Shown here: positions 1-4,488 of the stretch, piece after piece | Numbering within the stretch: the first letter of the stretch is position 1 | Layout: each line of letters begins with the position of its first letter | DNA from: Bacilli bacterium | Lineage (GTDB): Bacteria > Bacillota_I > Bacilli_A > RF39 > UBA660 | Length of the DNA: 12,735 nucleotides | Reading direction: 5' to 3' | Assembly (NCBI GenBank): GCA_028698535.1 | Contig: JAQVDA010000011.1 | Location: 1-12,735, forward strand | Translations under genes and position numbers: made by a program | Notes under the pieces: generated by a model | Database searches by the model: none | Told to the model about the DNA's origin: nothing | The model's input: only the letters and a program-made list of their open reading frames with translations

Positions 1-176
1 CGATACCCGCCGGTTGCTGTTTTTCTGCTCGGCATAGCGATAAACAAACCATTATCACCCTCAATAATTCGAATATCATGAATCGCAAGACCGTCATCAA
101 TCAAAACAGATGCAATAGCCTTCATACGCGAACCCTCCTTCTCGATTCTGCGTATATTCACCGATGTAATTTTCAA
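1..176 (-). CDS. spoVG: SpoVG, N-terminal 58 residues (cut by window edge)
   Basis: SpoVG is a small RNA-binding (in some species DNA-binding) regulator. It affects asymmetric septation and spore cortex formation in Bacillus and virulence or cell-wall genes in staphylococci. Only the first 58 codons are present; the gene runs off the left edge. The visible protein begins MKITSVNIRRIEKEG and continues with the family signatures MKAIASV, IHDIRIIEG, NGLFIAMPSRK and TGGYR. The start is a TTG at 174-176. It is chosen because a very strong ribosome binding site (GGGAGGAGGG, about 183-192) lies just upstream and because the family begins at this position; the internal ATG at codon 18 is too late. 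It lies 161 nt downstream of yabG and has its own extended -10 promoter. In B. subtilis spoVG follows purR and yabJ rather than yabG directly. Family identity is secure; its role in this organism is inferred. Confidence 0.95.
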   Translation of the reverse strand, partial: MKITSVNIRRIEKEGSRMKAIASVLIDDGLAIHDIRIIEGDNGLFIAMPSRKTATGGY

Positions 177-215
177 GAGACACCCTCCTCCCAAAGTTAA
201 ACTCTTGTTTACCAT

Positions 216-242
216 ATTATACCAATTTAAGCTAAAATGCAA
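216..242 (-). promoter_or_regulatory. Candidate spoVG promoter, extended -10
   Basis: Read on the minus strand, a perfect TATAAT (216-221) is preceded by TGG, giving the extended -10 form TGnTATAAT. A -35-like TTGCAT (237-242) lies 15 nt upstream; this spacing is short, so the extended -10 is probably the main determinant. Transcription would start near 209, leaving a leader of about 33 nt that contains the strong GGGAGGAGGG ribosome binding site. In B. subtilis spoVG is driven by sigma-H; I looked for the sigma-H pair (RWAGGAWWT and GAAT at proper spacing) and did not find it, so housekeeping sigma-A-type control is the better reading here. Confidence 0.6.
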
Positions 243-337
243 CATTTATTTTTTTAAATATTCTTTTCCTTGGTTATCTTGCGTTTAATTCCCTAACAAT
301 AGACACATATTTGTTTTTTCTTCTTTAACAAAGCAAA

Positions 338-1114
338 CTACTTAGGATAGCCGATATACATCGTTCCTTTTGTTTTTATACCGCCCATTCCTTCCTTACC
401 ATATTTTGTTTTTAATAATATCCCCATTAAATCAATGGTCTCGTTTTTTTCCGTCAAACTAATATTAGTAGCCACGATGGCGGGATCTAAGGCGTGAATA
501 TTAACCCCACCTGGACTAGACGCAAAATTAGCGCCCGCCTTAATTAATTCTTTATAATTCGATTGACAAGCCCCTGCAATTATAATTAGTTTGTCATGAG
601 CCTTTTCATACTTTCTAGCTTCGATAATAGATTTCACAAAATTAGCACTATTCTTATAAAGGTTATCATTCTCGCCTCTTTTATAATGAGCGTCGTGCCC
701 GGTTATTACAATAATATCGGGTTGTATTTTTGTTAAGCAGTTACGAATACAATCCGCCATCATCTCTTCTTTTAATACAATCCCATAAGCTAATAGTTTA
801 AACCGTTTATATAATTTCATACTTCTTTTTAGGTAATCAACATCGCCATCAATGTGTAGAACAAGACCAGGGATATAGAAAAAATCATCACGGTCGGTAT
901 CCAGTTGCTCACCGGCGTCATCATCAACAACATCATCATCAAATTTTATTTCCTCCTCTGGACACTTTTTAAGATCGCTCAAGTCGCTGTCGGCAAGGAG
1001 ACGAACATTTACCCCTTTTAAGATGGCAATGTTACCCTTTATTTCTGTTATTTTAAATAGAGTATCGTTATTATATGAATTACGGGTTACATAATCCCCT
1101 ACTTTAAAAAGCAT
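338..1114 (-). CDS. yabG: YabG, sporulation-specific cysteine protease
   Basis: YabG is the spore-coat-processing protease (peptidase family U57). In B. subtilis it is made in the mother cell under sigma-K and trims coat proteins such as SafA and SpoIVA; in Clostridioides difficile it processes the germination protease precursor CspBA. This 258-residue copy opens with the typical LFKVGDYVTRNSYNNDTLFK segment and has the conserved VLHIDGD (85-91), the VITGHDAHY block with His140-Asp141, and GACQSNYKELIKAGANFASS with Cys183, the probable catalytic Cys and His. It ends with GGIKTKGTMYIGYP, as the family does. Residues about 53-77 form an acidic, variable linker; the protein is slightly shorter than the roughly 290-residue Bacillus form. 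The ATG has AAGGGTG about 10 nt upstream. It lies after the rsmA terminator and is probably transcribed separately. No terminator is evident before spoVG. Confidence 0.95.
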   Translation of the reverse strand: MLFKVGDYVTRNSYNNDTLFKITEIKGNIAILKGVNVRLLADSDLSDLKKCPEEEIKFDDDVVDDDAGEQLDTDRDDFFYIPGLVLHIDGDVDYLKRSMKLYKRFKLLAYGIVLKEEMMADCIRNCLTKIQPDIIVITGHDAHYKRGENDNLYKNSANFVKSIIEARKYEKAHDKLIIIAGACQSNYKELIKAGANFASSPGGVNIHALDPAIVATNISLTEKNETIDLMGILLKTKYGKEGMGGIKTKGTMYIGYPK

Positions 1115-1124
1115 CTAAATCACA

Positions 1125-1150
1125 CCCTTCAATTTATATAATATGAAGGG
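1125..1150 (-). promoter_or_regulatory. yabG leader: sigma-E/K-like -10 inside an inverted repeat
   Basis: Minus strand CATATTATA (1137-1145) matches the CATAnnnTA -10 consensus shared by sigma-E and sigma-K. It ends 22 nt before the yabG ATG, which would give a short leader that still keeps the AAGGGTG ribosome binding site. The -35 region (ATCATGG, about 17 nt upstream) is a poor match to the sigma-K AC core, so this rests on the -10 alone plus the known sigma-K control of yabG. The same stretch is bracketed by a perfect 7-bp inverted repeat, CCCTTCA (1144-1150 read on minus) and TGAAGGG (1125-1131), with a 12-nt loop. If transcribed from further upstream, this hairpin would mask the ribosome binding site. 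Confidence 0.4.
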
Positions 1151-1155
1151 CTAAT

Positions 1156-1192
1156 AAAAAAACCATGATATTTTTACTACTTCACGGTTTTT
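1156..1192 (-). terminator. Intrinsic terminator of rsmA
   Basis: On the minus strand AAAAACCGTGA (1182-1192) pairs with TCATGGTTTTT (1158-1168) over 11 positions, with one G-U pair and a 13-nt loop, and the descending arm runs into seven T residues (1156-1162). The rsmA stop codon TGA (1182-1184) is inside the ascending arm. This separates rsmA from yabG. Confidence 0.8.
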
Positions 1193-2024
1193 CTTGACTA
1201 ATCTTATTATAAATCGCAGCCAATTGTTCAATCGATAAACCCTCGGCTCTAATCATTAAATCATGACCCCACCTCTGTAAAACCGCTTCAATTTGTTCTA
1301 GCGGATAATTTTTTAAATTGTTTTTAAGTGTTTTCCGCTTGTATTTAAAAGCCTCTCGAACAAACTTAAAAAAGGCATCTTCATTAGTAACGCTCACTTT
1401 TTTCTCCTTACGCCTCTTTAATTTTATTACAACACTATCTACTGTAGGCGGTGGCCAAAAAGAATGTCGCTTAACTGTAAATAATTTCCTAGCTTCAAAG
1501 TAATAATCAATAAAAATAGATAACGAATTATAGGCTTTGGTGTTTGGTTTGGCAAGCAATCGTTCACAAACTTCTTTTTGTATCATAATTACAATGTCTT
1601 CTAAAGGAAGATCTTCATTAACTATTTTAGTGATAATTGGTGTTGTTATATAGTATGGTAAGTTTGCTACTACTGCCATTTTCTTATAACTATATTGAGC
1701 GATATCCTTCTGAAGATCTCGGTTAAGGAAATCATCAAAAATAATCTCTAGATTTTTATTACTACCCATTTCCTTTTCTAAATAGGGTTTTAAACCTAAA
1801 TCTATTTCATAAGAAATAACTTGTTTACAATAAGGGATTAGAGCTCGCGTTAGCGTTCCCGCCCCTGTTCCTATTTCAATAACAATAGTGTCCTTATCAA
1901 CATTAGCGTGTGCCACAATCTTTTTTAAGATGTTGTTATCAATTAAAAAATTCTGACCCCATTTTTTCTTAAAAACAAAATTATATTTTGTTACTAACTC
2001 TTTAATAATTATTGCCACTTTCAT
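1182..2024 (-). CDS. rsmA: 16S rRNA adenine(1518/1519) dimethyltransferase RsmA (KsgA)
   Basis: RsmA uses S-adenosylmethionine to dimethylate two adjacent adenines in helix 45 of 16S rRNA, a late check on small-subunit assembly; loss gives kasugamycin resistance. The 280-residue protein has the family landmarks in order: KKWGQNFLID (20-29), the methyltransferase motif I EIGTGAGTLTRAL (50-62), motif II-like SYEID (71-75), the FDDFL acidic turn (96-100) and the catalytic NLPYYITTPI (121-130). The C-terminal helical domain contains FKYKRKTLKNNL. Start: the ATG at 2024 has AGGAG only 2 nt away, whereas a GTG two codons later (2016-2018) has an 8-nt spacing, so translation may really begin at the GTG. 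It is flanked by intrinsic terminators on both sides. In B. subtilis the neighbour upstream is rnmV (RNase M5); here it is absent and the 3D-domain gene is adjacent. Confidence 0.96.
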   Translation of the reverse strand: MKVAIIIKELVTKYNFVFKKKWGQNFLIDNNILKKIVAHANVDKDTIVIEIGTGAGTLTRALIPYCKQVISYEIDLGLKPYLEKEMGSNKNLEIIFDDFLNRDLQKDIAQYSYKKMAVVANLPYYITTPIITKIVNEDLPLEDIVIMIQKEVCERLLAKPNTKAYNSLSIFIDYYFEARKLFTVKRHSFWPPPTVDSVVIKLKRRKEKKVSVTNEDAFFKFVREAFKYKRKTLKNNLKNYPLEQIEAVLQRWGHDLMIRAEGLSIEQLAAIYNKISQEKP

Positions 2025-2046
2025 TGCTCCTAATTAAATTTCTGTT

Positions 2047-2073
2047 AAAAAAGTCTATATTTATAGACTTTTT
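2047..2073 (-). terminator. Intrinsic terminator between the 3D-domain gene and rsmA
   Basis: On the minus strand AAAAAGTCTAT (2063-2073) and ATAGACTTTTT (2048-2058) form an 11-bp perfect stem with a 4-nt loop, ending in a run of six T residues. It starts 3 nt after the stop codon of the 3D-domain gene. The symmetric A and T tracts mean it could act in either direction, but no plus-strand gene needs it. rsmA therefore relies on readthrough or on a promoter I could not identify in the 52-nt gap. Confidence 0.85.
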
Positions 2074-2076
2074 ACC

Positions 2077-2619
2077 TTATCTATCTCGTCGTAAAATTTT
2101 TATAACTACATCGCGCTGTCGCCCAACAATTTCGGTTTCTTCATGCGTATTAAATAGCAAATCAATTGTTTTTCCTTTTACTGCGCCACCTCGGTCAAGA
2201 ACAATCGCCTTTATTGGGGTGTCTGTCGGCAACACCTCTGATTGCTTGAAATTAGATATTTCAATAATTGAACCACAGGGAATACTACCGTCAGCAGCCA
2301 CAATTCTAACTTTCCCAAACTCATCATCATTAAAATAAATATTATCATTTCTTACATCTTGGTAAGGATAACAACCAACTTTTCCACTACAACCTATACA
2401 ATACGGTGAATAAGCAGTCATATTACCAACAAATACCTCGGGAATTCTCCGTTTTATTTCGGTTAAAGTCTGATAGTCAATTTCCTTAGAACGATTTTTA
2501 TTTAAATCAGCCACCGTTATTTTATTAATCTGAGTCGTTGCGTTTATCATAAATAATAACAATATTATTATCGTCATTTTTAATCTTTTTTTTACCCGGG
2601 CTGATAAATGTAATTTCAT
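2077..2619 (-). CDS. Membrane-anchored or secreted 3D-domain protein (YabE-like position)
   Basis: The 3D domain is a small double-psi beta-barrel named for three conserved aspartates, related to MltA-type lytic transglycosylases and found in cell-wall-acting proteins such as YabE/YocH, SpoIID partners and Rpf-like proteins. This 180-residue protein has a basic N-terminus (ARVKKRLK), a hydrophobic segment at about 15-29 that is a signal anchor or signal peptide, a linker, and the 3D domain from about 67. The three aspartates appear as VAADGSIP (Asp110), VLDRGG (Asp142) and TIDLLF (Asp153). It is much shorter than Bacillus YabE (about 437 residues) and lacks its G5 and DUF348 repeats. Four cysteines in the domain (74, 77, 83, 115) are notable and could form disulfides outside the cell. 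Its place between tatD and rsmA corresponds to yabE. Ribosome binding site GAGG lies 7 nt before the ATG. A wall-remodelling role is inferred. Confidence 0.85.
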   Translation of the reverse strand: MKLHLSARVKKRLKMTIIILLLFMINATTQINKITVADLNKNRSKEIDYQTLTEIKRRIPEVFVGNMTAYSPYCIGCSGKVGCYPYQDVRNDNIYFNDDEFGKVRIVAADGSIPCGSIIEISNFKQSEVLPTDTPIKAIVLDRGGAVKGKTIDLLFNTHEETEIVGRQRDVVIKILRRDR

Positions 2620-2651
2620 TTCTCCACCTCTTATTTATCGGAATAATAATA

Positions 2652-3422
2652 TCATATTTCCGCCTCTAAGTCAAATAAATAGGATGCGTTACGGGTTGTC
2701 TGCCTTGCCACTTCCTCATAGCTAACCCCTTTTGTTTTTGCAATCTCATTAGCGATTAAAAATAAATACCCAGGTTCATTTACTTCCCCGCGATAGGGTT
2801 CGGGGGTTAAGTATGGGGTATCAGTTTCTAGGACAATATATTCAAGAGGGATTTCTTTTATGACACTTATTAACGTAGTGTTTTTAAAAGTTATTAATCC
2901 GCCGATACTAATTAGCATCCCTAGTTTAATAAAACTAAGCGCGGATTTGGCATCAAAATTAAAACAATGCATCATCCCTTTTAGGAGCATTTTTCCTTCT
3001 TCTTTTATTAAATTATAAACATCCTGGGTGGCTTCCCTATTATGAATTACAATCGGCTTATTATATTTAATGGCTAAACTAATTTGACGGCGAAACAATT
3101 TTCGTTGTTGAGGCTTGTTATCTTTATTCCAATAATAGTCTAAGCCAATTTCACCTATTGCGACCACTTTTTTATGGGATATCATTTTTTCTAATAACGA
3201 CCAGTCTAAATTTTTAATGTCATTAGCCGTACTGGGCCCATATCCCACCGTTGCATAAACACACCTATATTGAGTGGCTAGCTCAATTGCTTTTATATTG
3301 CTGGTTTTATCATAGCCCGCAACTATTATCTTTCTGATCCCCTTATCTCGGGCTCTACTTATAATGGCTTTTAATTTTTTCTTACTGAAATCTTGTAAAT
3401 GACAATGGGTATCTATTAACAT
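2652..3422 (-). CDS. tatD: TatD family metal-dependent DNase / hydrolase (YabD)
   Basis: TatD enzymes are TIM-barrel metal hydrolases with DNase activity linked to repair and to removal of D-aminoacyl groups or DNA fragments. Counting from the ATG at 3422 (256 residues), the metal ligands are all visible: His6 and His8 in DTHCHL, Glu91 in GEIGLDYYW, His127 in VIHNRE, His152 in MMHCF and Asp201 in ETDTPYL. One odd point is YGPST at about 61-65, where most relatives have H-P-H. Start: the family almost always begins M-L/F-x-D-T-H, which fits the ATG at 3422. An in-frame GTG at 3452 would add ten residues, but the strong GGGAGG overlaps it, so its spacing is wrong. The GTG at 3428 is a third option. 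The gene is followed 32 nt later by the 3D-domain gene and probably shares its transcript. Confidence 0.93.
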   Translation of the reverse strand: MLIDTHCHLQDFSKKKLKAIISRARDKGIRKIIVAGYDKTSNIKAIELATQYRCVYATVGYGPSTANDIKNLDWSLLEKMISHKKVVAIGEIGLDYYWNKDNKPQQRKLFRRQISLAIKYNKPIVIHNREATQDVYNLIKEEGKMLLKGMMHCFNFDAKSALSFIKLGMLISIGGLITFKNTTLISVIKEIPLEYIVLETDTPYLTPEPYRGEVNEPGYLFLIANEIAKTKGVSYEEVARQTTRNASYLFDLEAEI

Positions 3423-3433
3423 ATTCACATGAG

Positions 3434-3458
3434 TTAAATACTCACCATTCACCTCCCA
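3434..3458 (-). promoter_or_regulatory. Strong ribosome binding site with a four-codon mini-ORF ahead of tatD
   Basis: On the minus strand GGGAGGTGA (about 3449-3457) is a near-perfect Shine-Dalgarno match and is followed directly by ATG GTG AGT ATT TAA (3434-3448), a four-codon frame that does not match tatD. Its stop lies 11 nt before the best tatD start at 3422. The arrangement fits a leader peptide with re-initiation, or a shifted signal serving the GTG at 3452. Which start is used is unresolved. Confidence 0.4.
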
Positions 3459-3478
3459 CTAATTATCATTTTTCCAAC

Positions 3479-3501
3479 AAAAAAAGATGATTCTTTATCA
3501 T
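3479..3501 (-). terminator. Weak hairpin with T7 tract in the tatD leader
   Basis: On the minus strand ATGAT (3497-3501) pairs with ATCAT (3487-3491) across a 5-nt loop, followed by C and seven T residues (3479-3485). Five A/T-rich pairs make a weak terminator; it might back up the stronger hairpin at 3540-3573 or act as a leader structure for tatD. I found no convincing tatD promoter in 3453-3539; TATGAT at about 3496-3501 is a possible -10 without a good -35. Confidence 0.3.
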
Positions 3502-3539
3502 ACACTATATTTACCAAATAAAGATATAACCCTATGCAT

Positions 3540-3573
3540 AAAAAACTAATTATATACGGAATTATATAATTAG
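3540..3573 (-). terminator. AT-rich intrinsic terminator after the small membrane gene
   Basis: On the minus strand CTAATTATATA (3563-3573) and TATATAATTAG (3546-3556) form a perfect 11-bp stem with a 6-nt loop (ATTCCG), followed by six T residues (3540-3545). The stop codon TAA of the small membrane gene (3570-3572) is part of the stem. The stem holds few G-C pairs, so efficiency is uncertain, but position and symmetry are convincing. It separates the spoVT unit from tatD. Confidence 0.65.
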
Positions 3574-3737
3574 CCACTCCTTTTAATAATTAGAATATAT
3601 TTAACAATAAAAATTAATAATATTAAAAAATAAATTATATCAAGATAATTGAAATTATAATATACTAAAGTCCCTTGAATAAACAAAACTATTAATAGGA
3701 AGGATAAAACATTTTTAACTTTTCTGTTAGTAGTCAT
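3570..3737 (-). CDS. Small two-helix membrane protein, 55 residues, unknown function
   Basis: I do not recognise the family. The ATG at 3735-3737 has AAGGAG with a 7-nt spacing; an in-frame ATG two codons upstream (3741-3743) is too close to that site. The product starts MTTNRKVKNV, with a basic end, then has two hydrophobic stretches at about residues 11-28 (LSFLLIVLFIQGTLVYY) and 33-51 (DIIYFLILLIFIVKYILII), joined by a short NFNYL turn, and ends KRSG. This predicts a membrane hairpin with both ends inside. Support for a real gene comes from four signals together: a fitting ribosome binding site, an extended -10 promoter (3779-3806), an open frame through an otherwise stop-rich AT-rich gap, and a terminator that begins at its stop codon. 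It lies just downstream of spoVT, so a role in the forespore or spore membrane is a reasonable guess but not shown. Confidence 0.65.
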   Translation of the reverse strand: MTTNRKVKNVLSFLLIVLFIQGTLVYYNFNYLDIIYFLILLIFIVKYILIIKRSG

Positions 3738-3778
3738 TTTCATTCTCCTTTTTTATATTCTGACTACTGCTAATTTAA

Positions 3779-3806
3779 AATATATCACATTTTTGTTTAA
3801 AAACAA
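3779..3806 (-). promoter_or_regulatory. Candidate promoter of the small membrane gene
   Basis: On the minus strand TTGTTT (3801-3806), a 16-nt spacer and TATATT (3779-3784) preceded by TGA give a sigma-A-like promoter with an extended -10. Transcription would start near 3772, about 35 nt before the ATG. The -35 is part of an inverted repeat TTGTTT-TT-AAACAA that could bind a regulator. I saw no sigma-G or sigma-F pattern here, so the gene may also be expressed in growing cells. Confidence 0.5.
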
Positions 3807-3842
3807 CAACAAAAGTTTGTTTTCTGCTAACTTTACACTTTT

Positions 3843-3858
3843 TATTTCCCGGGAAATA
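3843..3858. repeat. Perfect 16-bp palindrome, copy 1
   Basis: TATTTCCCGGGAAATA is a perfect palindrome with no spacer, located 35 nt after the spoVT stop and 36 nt before the -35 of the small membrane gene. The same 16 bp, plus four more identical flanking bases, recur at 8351-8366. A zero-spacer dyad with a G/C core in AT-rich intergenic DNA resembles an operator for a dimeric regulator. As RNA it could fold with a CCGG loop. It is not followed by T residues on the minus strand, so it is not a minus-strand terminator. Confidence 0.6.
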
Positions 3859-3893
3859 TTTTTTAGTATTAAATTTCTATGGATTTATTTTTT

Positions 3894-4424
3894 TCATCCC
3901 TCTATATGCTTACTTAATAATTGGGTAATAATTTTAATTATTGTCTCTTCTAACTCCCCTAGTTCTTTTTCTCCCGAAAATATTATAACCAGACCAATTG
4001 TATCTCCAGCCATAATAATAGGGCATATTAGATAAGAGGCATTTTCCGTTACCTTTGGAATAAATTCAACTTCTCTGGTTTGGGTTTCAAAAACTTCTTC
4101 CCTTTCCAGTATTACATCTTCTAGATAATCACTTATTGGCTTGTCTAGATATTTTCTTCTTGAAGGACCGCCCACCGCTATAACGTTATCCCTATCTGTT
4201 ATTAATATATTTCCGTTAATTACAGGAAAAAGGCTTTCCACATATTTTTCAGCTATCGCTTGGAGAGTGTTCATTAAAGAGTGTTTCTTTAAAATAATAT
4301 TATCTCTTTCAATAGTAATTTCTAAGTTTTCCCCCTCTCTAATGCGCAATGTTTTTCTTATTTCTTTTGGTATTACAACCCTTCCTAAATCATCAATTCT
4401 TCTTACTATACCCGTTGTTTTCAT
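3894..4424 (-). CDS. spoVT: SpoVT, stage V sporulation regulator
   Basis: SpoVT is a forespore transcription regulator that modulates the sigma-G regulon and spore coat and cortex properties. This copy of 176 residues is close to the 178 of B. subtilis. Residues 1-50 form the AbrB-type swapped-hairpin DNA-binding domain, with the hallmark TGIVRRIDDLGRVVIPKEIR followed by LRIREGENLEI. Residues about 56-170 match the GAF-like domain, with VIAVGGPSRRKYLDKPIS and LICPIIMAGDTIGLVIIFS. The full second domain separates it from plain AbrB, which has only the first. The ATG has GAGG 8 nt upstream. It begins 64 nt after mfd, the same order (mfd then spoVT) as in Bacillus, where spoVT is sigma-G dependent. 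A candidate sigma-G promoter lies in the gap. No terminator is evident right after the stop. Confidence 0.96.
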   Translation of the reverse strand: MKTTGIVRRIDDLGRVVIPKEIRKTLRIREGENLEITIERDNIILKKHSLMNTLQAIAEKYVESLFPVINGNILITDRDNVIAVGGPSRRKYLDKPISDYLEDVILEREEVFETQTREVEFIPKVTENASYLICPIIMAGDTIGLVIIFSGEKELGELEETIIKIITQLLSKHIEG

Positions 4425-4457
4425 GACTTCATCCTCTTTCTACATTTGTCTAATAAA

Positions 4458-4486
4458 TATTTTGTGAGTTAATAGTCAAAATATTA
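4458..4486 (-). promoter_or_regulatory. Candidate sigma-G promoter of spoVT
   Basis: On the minus strand TAATA (4482-4486), a 17-nt spacer and CAAAATA (4458-4464) resemble the sigma-G pattern gHATR-N17/18-CATnMTA with one mismatch in each box. It starts just after the mfd stop codon and would give a leader of about 26 nt. The known sigma-G control of spoVT in B. subtilis supports it; the sequence match alone is modest, and in such AT-rich DNA it could be chance. Confidence 0.35.
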
Positions 4487-4488
4487 CA

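Noticed and set aside
177..337. A sigma-H promoter for spoVG as in B. subtilis
   Set aside because: AGGAAAA and GAAT occur but almost adjacent, not with the 12-14 nt spacing required; the extended -10 sigma-A-type site is a better fit.
1318..1503. Plus-strand open frames such as those at 1318-1503, 2012-2338, 4141-4467, 4973-5170, 5294-5533, 7783-8082, 11976-12263 and 12411-12626
   Set aside because: All lie antisense to well-supported minus-strand genes, have no ribosome binding site that I can support, and show compositions typical of reverse-frame shadows.
3843..3865. Palindrome plus T6 as a plus-strand terminator
   Set aside because: Copy 1 is followed by T residues on the plus strand, but no plus-strand gene ends there, and copy 2 lacks the T tract, so termination does not explain the repeat.
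3793..4035. Plus-strand 80-codon frame over the spoVT end and the palindrome
   Set aside because: Mostly antisense to spoVT, with no recognisable motif; it arises from AT-rich codons rich in Phe, Ile and Ser.
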